A stretch of DNA of 64,000 nt from CAYUMU01 sp964445985 (GCA_964445985.1 CAYUMU010000004.1:1-64000); one strand, 5' to 3'. Positions 27,020-36,972 are shown, counted from the stretch's first letter. Numbers and translations are program-made. Notes: generated from the sequence alone by a model not told the origin.

Positions 27020-28312
27020 ATGCGATTGCCTATTGTCCCAGCCCTTGGCCGTTGGCAGCTATTGGTGTGCGCGCTCGCTTGGGCAGGCGCGTCGGCGGGC
27101 TGTTCATCGAAAGCCCCCGAGCCTGCCGAAGTTGTCCGGCCCGTCAAAACATTCGTGGTGGCCGAGGGCGAAGACATGCGGACCCGCATCTTTCCGGGCA
27201 CGGTCGACGCCGCTCGCCGCGTGGAACTGGCGTTTCAGGTTCCTGGTCTGCTGGTTTCGTTTCCGGTGAAGGAAGGGCAACGGGTCGCTACGGGAGAGGT
27301 TATCGGCGAACTGCGTGCCGACGAGTTCGAGGCGCGACTGAAAACCCTGCAAGGACAACTCGACGAAGCCCAGGCCGACCTGGCCGCGTTGCGGTTGGGC
27401 GAACGACCCGAGGAACAACGGCGACGCGAATCGCAGGTGCGATCGACGCAAGCCCGCCTGGCGAACGCCCGGATCGATTTCGAGCGGCATCAACAATTGA
27501 TGCAACGCAACGCGGTGACCCGCGCGGCCTACGACACCGCCGAAACCGCCTACCAGGTGGCGCAAGAAGAACATCAGGCCGCGGTGGAATTGGTCGCCAA
27601 GGGCACGATCGGCCGCGAAGAAGATATCCAAGCCCAAGAGGCGCGAGTCCGCAGTCTGGCGGGCCGGGTTGTCGAGGCCAACTTGCAGCTGCGGGATTGC
27701 ACGCTGCGCGCCCCTTACGACGGTGTGATCGCGCAGCGGTTTGTGGAGGAAGGACAAAACGTCAGGGCCAAGGAACCGATTGTTCGCTTCCAGGATATTG
27801 AAGAAGTTGAGATCGCCGTTGACGTGCCAGAAACCGTGATGGCAGCCGACATTCAACTGGCCGACATCGAACAACTTGAGGCCGAAATCAGTGGACTTCC
27901 GGGGCTGCGGTTTCCCGTGCGAATTCGCGAAATGGCACAGGTTGCCGACCCTACCACGCAAACCTTCAATGTGCGGGTCGCGATGGCCATGCCCGAGGGG
28001 TTGCGAATTCTGCCAGGCATGACGGCCACGGTCACCATGGCCTATCGCAAGGCCAACATCCTCGATCACCGCATTATGGTGCCGGTGACGGCGGTGTCGC
28101 AAACGCCCAAGGGTGAAACCGTGGCGTGGGTGGTCGAGGGCGACAATCGAGTGCGACCGCGGACCATCGTTTTGGGCGCCGCGGCCGGAGACCGGGTAGA
28201 AGTCAGGGAAGGCTTGCAGCCCGGCGACCGCGTGGTAACCGCTGGCGTGACACAACTGCGGGCAGGCATGCAGGTTCGCGACCTGGGCGACGCTCTCGGA
28301 GGCTCGGCGTGA
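27020..28312 (+). CDS. RND efflux periplasmic adaptor lipoprotein
   Basis: About 430 residues of the HlyD/MFP adaptor family, bridging an RND pump to an outer-membrane channel. The N-terminus is a lipoprotein signal with Cys after WAGASAG. The barrel-sandwich halves are AFQVPGLLVSFPVKEGQRVA and LRDCTLRAPYDGVIAQRFVE, separated by a long coiled-coil hairpin at residues about 105-205 (LQGQLDEAQADLAALRL onward). Beta-barrel and membrane-proximal parts follow, ending in LQPGDRVVTAGVTQL. The start could be the TTG at 27005 or the ATG at 27020. Its stop overlaps the pump's GTG start (GTGA), so the two are translationally coupled. No TolC-like gene is in the window. Confidence 0.9.
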   Translation: MRLPIVPALGRWQLLVCALAWAGASAGCSSKAPEPAEVVRPVKTFVVAEGEDMRTRIFPGTVDAARRVELAFQVPGLLVSFPVKEGQRVATGEVIGELRADEFEARLKTLQGQLDEAQADLAALRLGERPEEQRRRESQVRSTQARLANARIDFERHQQLMQRNAVTRAAYDTAETAYQVAQEEHQAAVELVAKGTIGREEDIQAQEARVRSLAGRVVEANLQLRDCTLRAPYDGVIAQRFVEEGQNVRAKEPIVRFQDIEEVEIAVDVPETVMAADIQLADIEQLEAEISGLPGLRFPVRIREMAQVADPTTQTFNVRVAMAMPEGLRILPGMTATVTMAYRKANILDHRIMVPVTAVSQTPKGETVAWVVEGDNRVRPRTIVLGAAAGDRVEVREGLQPGDRVVTAGVTQLRAGMQVRDLGDALGGSA

Positions 28313-31300
28313 ATCCTGGCGTCTTTGCCGTCAAGCACGATCGAGTGGTGTATGTCGCCATGGCGCTGGCGCTGCTCGGGGGACTTGTCGCTTACCAACA
28401 ACTAGGGCGACTGGAAGATCCTGAGTTCACCATCAAAGAGGCGTTGGTCATTACGCCCTATCCGGGCGCCAGCGCTGAAGAAGTATCGCTGGAAGTAACC
28501 AACCCGATCGAGTCGGCCTGCCAGGCGCTCGGCCAGTTGGAACGGGTTGAGTCGCAATCGAGTCGCGGGCAGTCGGTGGTGAGCGTGGTCATTCAAGACC
28601 GCTACGACAAACACTCGATTCCGCAAGTTTGGGATGAGTTGCGGCGGAAAATTGCCGACGTGCAACCGCAACTGCCGCCCGCGGCGCGCGGCAGGTCGAT
28701 CGTGGTCGATGACTTTGGCGACGTGTATGGTGTTTTCCTCGCCATCACGGGAGAGGGCTTCACTTACCCAGAACTGCGGCGATATGCCGAGTTTCTTCGC
28801 CGCGAGTTGCTACCCGTTGACGGCGTGCAAAAGGTGGAACTGTTCGCCGAACAGCAAGAGCAAGTGTTTCTGCAAATCTCGCGACCGCGACTGGCGCGGT
28901 TGGGCATCCACGAAGAACAGATCTATTCCCTGTTGCTAGAAAAGAACATTGCGGCCGATGGCGGACGCGTGCAGGTGGGCCAGGAACATCTGGCGATCGA
29001 TCCCCAAGGTGGATTCAGCACGCCGGAAGAAATGCTCGAAATTGTGATCGGCTCGGATCAATCGAGCCGGCAGTTGCGGCTGCGCGACGTGGCCGAAATC
29101 GAGCGGGGCTATTCGGATCCGCCCCGCCGCATCTTGCGCTTCGACGGCCAGCCGGCCATCGGCCTGGGCATCTCCACGGTGCAAGGCGGCAATGTGGTGC
29201 GGATGGGCGAAGGGGTGCGCGACACGCTCGATCGGCTCAAGTCGCGGCAGCCGATCGGGATTGAGATCGGCGAAATCAACTTCCAGCCCGAGGCGGTGAC
29301 CACGGCCGTAAACGATTTCATTTTCAATCTCGGCAAGGCCGTGGCCATCGTGGTGATCGTGTTGCTCATTGCCATGGGGCGAAACACCGGCATCATTATT
29401 GGGCTGGTATTGTTCTTGACGATTCTGGCCACGTTTCTCGTAATGTATCTGGACGGCAGCCTGCTCATGGAGCGGATCTCGCTGGGCGCTCTGATCATTG
29501 CCCTGTGCATGCTGACCGACAACGCCATTATTGTGATTGAAGGCGTCAAGGTTCGGATTGAAGCCGGCGAGGATAAACTGACGGTTGTGCGCGACGTGGT
29601 GGGCGAAAACCAATGGCCACTGTTCGGCGCCACCGCCATTGGCGTGATAGGCTTTGCCGCGATCGGACTCTCCGAAGATAGCACGGGCGAATACACCAAT
29701 TCGTTGTTCTGGGTGATCTTGATCGCCTTGAGTCTGAGTTGGGTTTCTTCCGTCACGGTTACGCCGCTGTTGGGCTGCCTGTTCTTCAAACCGCAAAATA
29801 CCAATCCCAACCAACAGCCGGTCGACGCCTACGGTGGCCGCGTATTTCAGGCTTATCGGCGCCTGCTGGTACTGACGCTGCGCTACCGCTGGGCCGTTTT
29901 GGCGGCTTGTTTGGTGGGTCTGTTGCTGGGTGGATACGGCTTCACCCATGTGCAGCAAAGTTTCTTCCCCCCCGCCACGCGGCCTCAGTTCATGGTCGAT
30001 GTGTTTCTGCCGGCGGGCACCCATATTCGCGAAACCGAGGCATTCGCCGCGGAGATTGAAGACTTTGCAAAATCGCGGCCTGGCGTAGCCCACATTGCGT
30101 CGTTCGTGGGCGGCGGCGGCTTGCGGTTCTTGCTGGTTTACTCTCCCGAAGCGTTGAATCGAGCGTATGTGCAGTTTTTGATCGAGATGGATGACCCCAA
30201 TCGGATTGGCGCGACGCTGGCCGCGGTGCAGCAACACATCGATGAGCAATACCCCGCGGCGAATGCGGTCGCCAGGAAATTCTTACTGGGGCCAGGCAGC
30301 GGCGGGCGGATTCAGGCTCGCCTGCGGGGTTCCGATCCGCGGCAGCTTCGCCTCTTGGCCGACCACGTGCAACGCATTCTGGAAGAAGATGGCGGCGCCA
30401 AGGGAGTGCGGCACGATTGGCGCGATCGGGAAAAGGTCATCCGGCCCACGTTGTTCGAATCGCAAGCCCGCCGCAACGGCATCACCCGGGTCGATGTATC
30501 CCGTGCCCTGGAGACGGCGCTGGAGGGTCGCGTGGTGGGGTTCTACCGTGAACCGGGCGATACCGGTTCGGGCGTGGGCGAGTTCCCGCAAGAGTCGCGG
30601 TTGCTCCCCATTGTTGCCCGTCCGCCCCTAGAAGAACGCAACGACGCGGCAGCGATCGAAAGCATGCAAATCTGGAGCCCCGTGGCTGGCCGCATGATCC
30701 CCATGAGCCAGGTCGTTTCGGGAATAACCACGGATTGGGAAGATTCGGTCATTGGCCGCCGAGATCGCTTTCCCACCATTACCGTGCACGCCGATCCGAC
30801 TCAAGGGCTGCCGAGTCAACTCTTCGCTCGCGTTCGCTCCCAGGTGGAAGCCATCGAATTTCCGCCAGGCTATTCGCTGGAGTGGGGCGGCGAATATGAG
30901 AATTCTCGCGATGCTCGAGCGGCGTTGGCCCAACCGCTGCCATACTTTGCCGCCCTGATGATGTTCATTGTGGTTTGCCTGTTCAACTCCCTGCGCACCA
31001 CGCTGTTGATCTGGTTGGTTGTGCCGTTGGCCATCATTGGCGTGAGCGCTGGTCTGTTGCTGACCGGCAAACCCTTCGGGTTCATGGCACTGCTGGGCGT
31101 GCTGGCGCTGGGGGGCGAATTGATCAAGGGGCAGATCGTGGTGCTCAGCAAAGTGGCTTCGGAAATCAAGAAGGGCAAGGCCCCTTACCAGGCTCTGCTC
31201 GATGGCGGCACCAGCAAAATGCGGCCGGTGTGCATGGTGGTGCTCACCACTTGCTTGGGCATGATTCCGCTGGTGGTGGATCCGTTCTTCGACGCCATGG

Positions 31301-31416
31301 CGGTTTGCATCATGTTCGGGCTGTCGTTTGCCGCCGTGCTTTCCCTCATTATCACGCCGCTGTTCTACGCCATCTTCTACAATATTCACGAGCCGTCGGA
31401 ACGCGCTTCGAAATAG
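28309..31416 (+). CDS. RND family efflux permease
   Basis: A 1,035-residue inner-membrane RND transporter, the normal length for the family. It begins at a GTG that overlaps the adaptor stop; the frame is open further upstream but that part is the adaptor in another frame. TM1 (VVYVAMALALLGGLVAYQQL) is followed by a porter domain, TM2-6, a second porter domain and TM8-12 from LPYFAALMMFIVVCLFNSLR. The TM4 proton-relay segment reads CMLTDNAIIVIEGV, with one Asp followed by Asn as in many non-AcrB RND pumps. The substrate is unknown; the AcrB-like large-molecule class is likelier than the metal class. Confidence 0.92.
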   Translation: MNPGVFAVKHDRVVYVAMALALLGGLVAYQQLGRLEDPEFTIKEALVITPYPGASAEEVSLEVTNPIESACQALGQLERVESQSSRGQSVVSVVIQDRYDKHSIPQVWDELRRKIADVQPQLPPAARGRSIVVDDFGDVYGVFLAITGEGFTYPELRRYAEFLRRELLPVDGVQKVELFAEQQEQVFLQISRPRLARLGIHEEQIYSLLLEKNIAADGGRVQVGQEHLAIDPQGGFSTPEEMLEIVIGSDQSSRQLRLRDVAEIERGYSDPPRRILRFDGQPAIGLGISTVQGGNVVRMGEGVRDTLDRLKSRQPIGIEIGEINFQPEAVTTAVNDFIFNLGKAVAIVVIVLLIAMGRNTGIIIGLVLFLTILATFLVMYLDGSLLMERISLGALIIALCMLTDNAIIVIEGVKVRIEAGEDKLTVVRDVVGENQWPLFGATAIGVIGFAAIGLSEDSTGEYTNSLFWVILIALSLSWVSSVTVTPLLGCLFFKPQNTNPNQQPVDAYGGRVFQAYRRLLVLTLRYRWAVLAACLVGLLLGGYGFTHVQQSFFPPATRPQFMVDVFLPAGTHIRETEAFAAEIEDFAKSRPGVAHIASFVGGGGLRFLLVYSPEALNRAYVQFLIEMDDPNRIGATLAAVQQHIDEQYPAANAVARKFLLGPGSGGRIQARLRGSDPRQLRLLADHVQRILEEDGGAKGVRHDWRDREKVIRPTLFESQARRNGITRVDVSRALETALEGRVVGFYREPGDTGSGVGEFPQESRLLPIVARPPLEERNDAAAIESMQIWSPVAGRMIPMSQVVSGITTDWEDSVIGRRDRFPTITVHADPTQGLPSQLFARVRSQVEAIEFPPGYSLEWGGEYENSRDARAALAQPLPYFAALMMFIVVCLFNSLRTTLLIWLVVPLAIIGVSAGLLLTGKPFGFMALLGVLALGGELIKGQIVVLSKVASEIKKGKAPYQALLDGGTSKMRPVCMVVLTTCLGMIPLVVDPFFDAMAVCIMFGLSFAAVLSLIITPLFYAIFYNIHEPSERASK

Positions 31417-31472
31417 TGGTTCGGCCTGAGGCGGCGAACTGCCGGTCTATTTGTACTTGCGAAGGTTCGTGA

Positions 31473-32465
31473 ATGTCTCAGCCTGCCGATCTGCCGTGCG
31501 TTTCCACCGGGCAATTGCCCGAGGCCGATATTGTTCGACGAATGGTTGTCGAGTCGCGGCAACAATTCGTGGAAAACACCGAGGGCCAGAATTCACCCGT
31601 GTATCCGGCGTTGGCCCGCGCCGACAGCCGCTTGTTTGGCGTGTGCCTGGTCGATGCCCGCGGCCATACGTATCAAGCTGGCGAAGCGAACCACCCCTTC
31701 GCCATCATGAGCGTATCCAAGCCATTCGTGTTCGCGCTCGCATGTGAAGCACTGGGCCACGAGGAGGTTCGCGCGCGGGTTGGCGTCAACGCCACCGGTC
31801 GCCCCTTCGACTCCATCGAAGGCGTGGAACGCGGCCCTGGCCAGCGCACCAATCCCATGGTCAATGCCGGGGCGATTGCCACCACCTGCCTGGCGCCGGG
31901 AGATTCTCCGCAAGCCAAGTGGGACGCGATCCAGGCCGGATTGAACCGATTTGCCGGGCGGGAGTTGGCCTTGAACGACGAGGTTTATGCCTCGGCCAAG
32001 GCCACCAATTTTCGTAATCAGGCGATTGCCCAAGTGCTCAAAGGCTACCGCCAGATCGACGTCGATCCGGCGACCGCCGTGGAGTTGTACACCCGGCAGT
32101 GTTCGCTTGCCGTTACCGCCATCGATTTGGCGGTGATGGCTGCCACGCTCGCCGACGGGGGGCTCAATCCGCTCACTCGCCAGCAAGTCATCTCGCCCGA
32201 AACGTGCCACTACGCGCTCGCGGTCATGGCCACGGCGGGTCTTTATCAAAACTCCGGCGATTGGCTCTATGATGTGGGCATGCCCGGCAAGAGCGGTATC
32301 GGGGGCGGTCTCATCGCCGTCTCGCCCGGGAAAGCCGGTTTGGGAACCTTCGCTCCGCCGCTCGATTCGGCCGGCAACAGCGTGAAGGGCCAACTGGCGA
32401 TGAAGTTTCTGTCCCGGACCCTGGGTCTCGACTTGCTGGCTTCCCGCCCGCAGCCGTCGGCCTGA
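31473..32465 (+). CDS. glsA: glutaminase
   Basis: A 330-residue glutaminase of the serine-dependent beta-lactamase-fold family, hydrolysing glutamine to glutamate and ammonia. The nucleophile SxxK motif lies in FAIMSVSKPFVFALACE. Other family motifs are NPMVNAGAIATT, ELYTRQCSLAVTAIDLAVMA and VGMPGKSGIGGGLIAVSPGK. Length fits the family (about 310-330). It follows the RND pump by 56 bases and precedes a transglutaminase-like gene by 56 bases on the same strand, so partial cotranscription is possible. Pairing with a pump recalls glutamine-linked acid resistance elsewhere, but this is speculative. Confidence 0.93.
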   Translation: MSQPADLPCVSTGQLPEADIVRRMVVESRQQFVENTEGQNSPVYPALARADSRLFGVCLVDARGHTYQAGEANHPFAIMSVSKPFVFALACEALGHEEVRARVGVNATGRPFDSIEGVERGPGQRTNPMVNAGAIATTCLAPGDSPQAKWDAIQAGLNRFAGRELALNDEVYASAKATNFRNQAIAQVLKGYRQIDVDPATAVELYTRQCSLAVTAIDLAVMAATLADGGLNPLTRQQVISPETCHYALAVMATAGLYQNSGDWLYDVGMPGKSGIGGGLIAVSPGKAGLGTFAPPLDSAGNSVKGQLAMKFLSRTLGLDLLASRPQPSA

Positions 32466-32521
32466 GGCGGTTGTCGTGAATCCACTGTTGTTTTGAAATC
32501 CCCCCAGGTTGCGTCACAACC

Positions 32522-33373
32522 ATGAAACGCATTCGCATCATTCACGACACGGCCTATCACTATCATGAGCCGGTGACATTTGGCTCGCATCGGGCTCTGC
32601 TGCGACCTCGTGAAGGGCACGACGTGCGAATTGCGTCTGCCAGTCTCGAGATCGAGCCGGCCGCCAATGTCCGTTGGCTGCGCGATATCGAAGGCAATTC
32701 GGTGGCGGTGATCGATTTTGCCGAACCTGGCAGGTTGTTGCGGGTCGCCACCGAGATCGATGTCGATCTGAGCGAAGACGCCCCGGTGGAGTGCCTCATC
32801 GATCCCAATGCGCGTCTGTTTCCGTTTCAATATTCGCCGGAAGAGCAAGTGGAGTTGATGCCCTATCGGTTGCCTAGCTATCCCTACGAGGGCCCGGCCC
32901 TGCATGCCTGGCTGCGCTCGCTCTATCAACCGGGCGACGTGATCGATACCTTTGAGTTGTTGAACCGGCTCAACACCCATATCCACGAATCCCTGAATTA
33001 CAATCTGCGCTACGATCCGGGCGTGCAATTACCGCATACGACTTTGGAATTGGGAAGCGGCTCCTGTCGCGATTACGCCGCCCTGATGATGGAGGCGGCC
33101 CGCTACTGGGGTTTTGGTTCACGATTTGTCACCGGCTATATTCAAATGGCCGCCGGCCAACACGGCGCGACGCATGCCTGGACCGAAATCTACCTGCCAG
33201 GCGCCGGCTGGCGAGGTTTCGACCCCACCAACAACAAACTCGCGGCCTCGGAACATATCTCGGTAGCCGTCGCCCGCGAGCAGGAAAAGGCTGCCCCCTT
33301 GGCGGGAAGTTGGTCCGGGCCAGCGAATGCCTTCGATCGCATGGAAGTCAGCGTGCAAGTGGTCGAACTGTAG
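32522..33373 (+). CDS. transglutaminase-like cysteine protease family protein
   Basis: A 283-residue protein with an N-terminal beta domain (IRIIHDTAYHYHEPVTFGSH) and a transglutaminase-like core. The catalytic triad is readable: Cys in GSGSCRDYAALMMEAARYWG, His in GATHAWTEIYLPGAGWRGFD and Asp in that segment's end followed by PTNN. Bacterial members of this group act as peptidases or amidases rather than cross-linkers, often next to circularly permuted ATP-grasp genes, which are absent here. No signal peptide is visible, so it is probably cytoplasmic. The substrate is unknown. Confidence 0.9.
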   Translation: MKRIRIIHDTAYHYHEPVTFGSHRALLRPREGHDVRIASASLEIEPAANVRWLRDIEGNSVAVIDFAEPGRLLRVATEIDVDLSEDAPVECLIDPNARLFPFQYSPEEQVELMPYRLPSYPYEGPALHAWLRSLYQPGDVIDTFELLNRLNTHIHESLNYNLRYDPGVQLPHTTLELGSGSCRDYAALMMEAARYWGFGSRFVTGYIQMAAGQHGATHAWTEIYLPGAGWRGFDPTNNKLAASEHISVAVAREQEKAAPLAGSWSGPANAFDRMEVSVQVVEL

Positions 33374-33537
33374 CGAACTCGCACATGGCGAGTAATGGGT
33401 CCACTTCGAGAGCAGTTTCCCAGGAAATGTACACCCTGGGCAGGCGGCGTTTTCGACTGCTGTTGTTGAAGTCAATCCTTAGCTCATAGAATCGGCGAGT
33501 TCCAGATTTTTCAGAAGATATTTGTGGGAGCCACACG

Positions 33538-34926
33538 ATGCACCGGTCTCTCCTTCGGCGCCGACTGGGAGTTGCCATTCCTCTCTGCATGTATTTGGCC
33601 GCAATGTACGGCCTCTATGCGGCGACGATGAATGAATCGTCGGCGAACGCGCCACGGTGGGCCATCGACGCCCTGGGCGACGACCCCACAGCCGCCGCGT
33701 GGGCGATCAGTTTATTGCGGGAGATGGGTCCGCCAGGCCTGGCAGCGTTCTCGGCGGCACATGAAACGCGCTTGGCGCAACTGCGCGTGACTCCGGCGTG
33801 TCTTTATGAAGTGAATTCACCCGAGCGCCGCTTGGCCCAGGCGCTTGACCAGATTGCCGGACAGCGCGACGCCGCTTCGGCGGGCCTGTATTGGCACCAA
33901 GACCTGGCCCAGGCTCGCCTTCACGCCGAGCGCGAGGGGAAGTCGATCCTCTCGCTACGACTGCTCGGCAAGCTGACCGATGAACTGAGTTGTGCGAACA
34001 GTCGCTTTTTTCGCACGATCGTTTACGCCGACCCCAAGATTGCGGACTTCCTGCGCGGCGAATTTATCCTGCATTGGCAATCGGTTCGGCCGGCGCCGAA
34101 GATCACGGTCGATTTTGGCGATGGCCGACGATTGGAGCGGACGATTACCGGAAACAGCGCACATTACGTGCTCGATTACCGAGGTCGAGTGATTGACGTT
34201 TTGCCCGGTCTTTATTCACCCCAGGCATTCTTACGCGAACTGCGCCGTGCGGCCGAAGTTGCCGAGTCCCTTGGATCAGCCGACGATGCCTTGCACAACG
34301 ACCTACTTGGCGCCTACCACCGCAACCGGCAGGCAGAATTGGCGCGGGAGATTTCCGCCCTATCGCCAAGGGCCAGAGGCGAAGTCATCGGAGGAGCGTG
34401 GGCTCCTACGGAGTTCAGTGCGGACCTCGATATCCCCGTTCCGAAGGGCTCTACGGAATGGCCGTTGGTCCGCGCCGTCACGCCGGACTCGCTGCCCGAT
34501 ATTCCAGCCGAACAGGAACCCCAGGGCTATGAAGGGATTTCTTCCATCGACTCCCACATTCTGGACCAACTGGTCGAGCGGGAATTTCAAGGCACTGTTT
34601 TCAGCCCCCAGAGCGAGATCTTGATCCGGGCGAAAATCGCGTCCATACCGAAGGAGTATCTGCCCAATCGGCGCCAGGCGGCGCTGGAGATTGTGATCGC
34701 CAAACTGCGTCGTGCCGTCGCTGTTGACACGGCGCGCAACGAGTATGACTTCCATCGCCAGATCCACGACTGGTTGGCCGTGGAACCGGCAAGCGACCTC
34801 GACCAACTGAATGATCGCGTCTATGCCGAACTCTTTCGAAGCCCCAACACCGACCCCTGGCTGGGATTGTTGAACCTGGAGGCATTCTCCGCAATCGACA
34901 ACTGCGGCATCGTCATCGAGAAGTGA
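33538..34926 (+). CDS. membrane-anchored thioredoxin-fold-like protein
   Basis: A 462-residue protein with one N-terminal membrane segment (LGVAIPLCMYLAAMYGLYAA). Residues about 120-245 have a thioredoxin-like layout: a helix with ARLHAEREGKSILSLRLLG, then LTDELSCANSRFFRTIVYAD, and a strand-turn YVLDYRGRVIDVLPG. Only one Cys lies at the active-site position, so dithiol chemistry is unlikely. The C-terminal 200 residues match nothing I recognise. GGGAG lies ten bases before the ATG. The gene is immediately followed by tRNA-Ala on the opposite strand. Function unknown. Confidence 0.65.
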   Translation: MHRSLLRRRLGVAIPLCMYLAAMYGLYAATMNESSANAPRWAIDALGDDPTAAAWAISLLREMGPPGLAAFSAAHETRLAQLRVTPACLYEVNSPERRLAQALDQIAGQRDAASAGLYWHQDLAQARLHAEREGKSILSLRLLGKLTDELSCANSRFFRTIVYADPKIADFLRGEFILHWQSVRPAPKITVDFGDGRRLERTITGNSAHYVLDYRGRVIDVLPGLYSPQAFLRELRRAAEVAESLGSADDALHNDLLGAYHRNRQAELAREISALSPRARGEVIGGAWAPTEFSADLDIPVPKGSTEWPLVRAVTPDSLPDIPAEQEPQGYEGISSIDSHILDQLVEREFQGTVFSPQSEILIRAKIASIPKEYLPNRRQAALEIVIAKLRRAVAVDTARNEYDFHRQIHDWLAVEPASDLDQLNDRVYAELFRSPNTDPWLGLLNLEAFSAIDNCGIVIEK

Positions 34927-34932
34927 GAAAAC

Positions 34933-35005
34933 TGGAGCCGAGGGGACTCGAACCCCTGACATCTAGCTTGCAAAGCTAGCGCTCTCCCAACTGAGCTACG
35001 GCCCC
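34933..35005 (-). tRNA. tRNA-Ala (anticodon TGC)
   Basis: A 73-base cloverleaf reads on the minus strand from 35005. The acceptor arm GGGGCCG pairs with CGGCTCC and contains the G3-U70 wobble pair that identifies alanine tRNAs. The D arm has AGCTCAGTTGGGAGAGC. The anticodon stem is CTAGC/GCTAG around TTTGCAA (anticodon TGC). The T arm is CAGGGGTTCGAGTCCCCT-like. The discriminator is A, and CCA is not encoded. Confidence 0.97.
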
Positions 35006-35236
35006 TCTGGGGAAGGAAAGGCGGACTGCCTGCAGGGGGGCGGGAGAACCGGGCGCTTTCCTTTGGTTACCTGGGATTATATCTTCAGAGCAATTGCCCG
35101 CAAGGCGAGCAGCAGTCTCGTTTTGCAGATTGCCTGCCGCGGCGGGTCGTGACGAAGACTATCGGTGACGATGGCGCCTGGCCCCCGTGCGCAATCGACC
35201 TTCCTCCCCAGACGCCCTCCCTGCAAGGTGTTTACC

Positions 35237-36562
35237 ATGTGCCGTGCGACGCAATGGTCCTTCATTCGCAACCAACGAGCCCAGGGCTGCCCTTCGCCCA
35301 AACGGCGGTGGGCAACGTGCGTGCTGGGATTGCTGCTGGTTGGTGGTGGGGTGGGCGGCGTGGGGTTGGCCCAGGAGTGGACACGGTTCCGCGGACCGAA
35401 CGGCTCGGGCCTGGGCGTGGCCGAAAACTTGCCCACCTCGTGGAGCGAGTCCGATTATCTGTGGAGAGTCGAGCTACCTGGCCCTGGCCATTCGTGCCCC
35501 GTGCTGTGGGGCGATCGGCTGTTCTTAACGTGTGGCGATGAGGAGAGCGGTGATCGCCTGGCGCTGGCATTCGATGCGCACAGTGGGAAGCCGTTGTGGC
35601 AGGAGCGGTTTGCTTCGCAAACGCATCGCAAACATGCCTTGAATAGTCTGGCTTCGGCCACGCCGGCTGTCGATGCCGAGCGATTGTATATTGCTTGGGC
35701 CACGCCCGAAGAATACATCGTGCAGGCGCTAGATCATGCTGGCAGGCGATTGTGGCGGGCCGATCTGGGGCCATACAAAACGGGGCACGGCTTTGGGGTT
35801 TCGCCGATTGTGGTGGGGGAGTTGGTGATTGTGCCGAACGAGCACGAAGGGGAAAGCTCGCTGGTGGCCCTCAATGCGGCCAATGGTCAGGTGCGGTGGA
35901 AAGTGGACCGCGACACCAAGACCACGTACACCACCCCTTGCGTACGCGTGGCGGCCGACGGGCATACCGAAGTGCTATTCACCAATTGGAAGCACGGCAT
36001 CACCGCGCTCGACGCAGCCACCGGCGAGCAGCGTTGGGAGAAGGACGTATTTCCGGCCGACCCGCTGGAAACCGCGATTGGCTCGCCGATCGTGGCGGGC
36101 GGGATGGTGTTTGCCACCAGCGGTTGGTTGGGCCGCGCCAGCCATACGGTGGCCGTCCAACTTCCGGATCAGCAGGACAAAGGGGGCGACCGAATCGAGG
36201 TGGCGGAAGCCTATCGTTTTGAACGGGGCGCTCCGCTGAGCACCACGCCCATCGTGGTCAATGACCTCGTCTTCCTGTGGGCCGACGAAGGCATTGTGAC
36301 CTGCGCCGATTTGAAGACCGGCAAAACGCATTGGCAGCGGCGCGTGGGCGGCACCTATTACGGATCGCCGGTCTACGCGGCAGGCCACGTCTATTGCGTT
36401 TCGGCCGATGGCGAGGCGGTGGTGCTAGCCGCGGAGCCGAGCTATCGTTTGGCGGGGCGAGTCGAACTGGGGGCGCCCAGCAACAGCACGCCGGCGGTGG
36501 CGCACGGACGCATGTACTTGCGAACCGTAAAGCACCTGATGGCTTTGGGGCCGACGAAGTGA
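35237..36562 (+). CDS. exported PQQ-type beta-propeller protein
   Basis: About 441 residues. A basic N-terminus and hydrophobic stretch (ATCVLGLLLVGGGVGGVGLA) predict export. The mature part opens with the common planctomycete motif EWTRFRGPNGSGLG and shows repeated propeller blades with PQQ-like signatures: LALAFDAHSGKPLWQERF, LVALNAANGQVRWKVDRD, ITALDAATGEQRWEKDVF and TCADLKTGKTHWQRR. These lack obvious catalytic residues, so a binding or BamB-like scaffolding role is more likely than alcohol dehydrogenase activity. The ATG at 35237 has AAGGTG upstream and is preferred to 35165. The 231 bases before it contain no gene. Confidence 0.82.
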   Translation: MCRATQWSFIRNQRAQGCPSPKRRWATCVLGLLLVGGGVGGVGLAQEWTRFRGPNGSGLGVAENLPTSWSESDYLWRVELPGPGHSCPVLWGDRLFLTCGDEESGDRLALAFDAHSGKPLWQERFASQTHRKHALNSLASATPAVDAERLYIAWATPEEYIVQALDHAGRRLWRADLGPYKTGHGFGVSPIVVGELVIVPNEHEGESSLVALNAANGQVRWKVDRDTKTTYTTPCVRVAADGHTEVLFTNWKHGITALDAATGEQRWEKDVFPADPLETAIGSPIVAGGMVFATSGWLGRASHTVAVQLPDQQDKGGDRIEVAEAYRFERGAPLSTTPIVVNDLVFLWADEGIVTCADLKTGKTHWQRRVGGTYYGSPVYAAGHVYCVSADGEAVVLAAEPSYRLAGRVELGAPSNSTPAVAHGRMYLRTVKHLMALGPTK

Positions 36563-36584
36563 AGACGAAGGACCGACCAGCGCC

Positions 36585-36920
36585 TTATCGTTGGTAGAGA
36601 ACCTTCTTATTGCTGGTGAAGGCTGGAAAAGCCACGTCCATCCCCCATCGCTCGTCGATCGTCGGAAAGTGACGACGCAGTTGCGAGCATAACTCGCGAA
36701 AGCCCTGCATATCGTCGTGGGTCGAATAGACTCGGTTACACGGTTCGACCGTGAAATCCAAGCAGATGCGATCCACCACGAACAGGTCGAGCTTGTACGT
36801 TTCGACTCGGGTCACGTGATCCCAGGCAAAACTCCAGCCCGGTGTGGTGGACCCTGCAAAAGCGAGGCCGCCTTCCGAGAGTTCCAACCGAGGGGAAATA
36901 TCGTTGAGGGTGGAATTCAT
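36585..36920 (-). CDS. small protein of unknown function
   Basis: A 111-residue soluble protein. The ATG at 36920 is preferred over a GTG at 36932. Visible features are a WDHVTRVETYKLDLFVVDRI segment, with alternating strand and helix and a conserved-looking YK.D..VVD pattern, and a C-terminal AFPAFTSNKKVLYQR. The pattern resembles small proteins often found near polymorphic toxins as putative immunity proteins, but no toxin lies beside it and I cannot assign a family. It is convergent with the propeller gene and 52 bases downstream of the ketoacyl synthase gene on the same strand. Confidence 0.6.
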   Translation of the reverse strand: MNSTLNDISPRLELSEGGLAFAGSTTPGWSFAWDHVTRVETYKLDLFVVDRICLDFTVEPCNRVYSTHDDMQGFRELCSQLRRHFPTIDERWGMDVAFPAFTSNKKVLYQR

Positions 36921-36972
36921 GAGGCAATCCACCGCCGAGTTCGGAGGGGGGCAATCGTTGTGTTCGACCGTT

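Noticed and set aside
36585..36920. Immunity protein of a polymorphic toxin system
   Set aside because: The resemblance is only a general pattern, and no toxin or secretion gene is adjacent.
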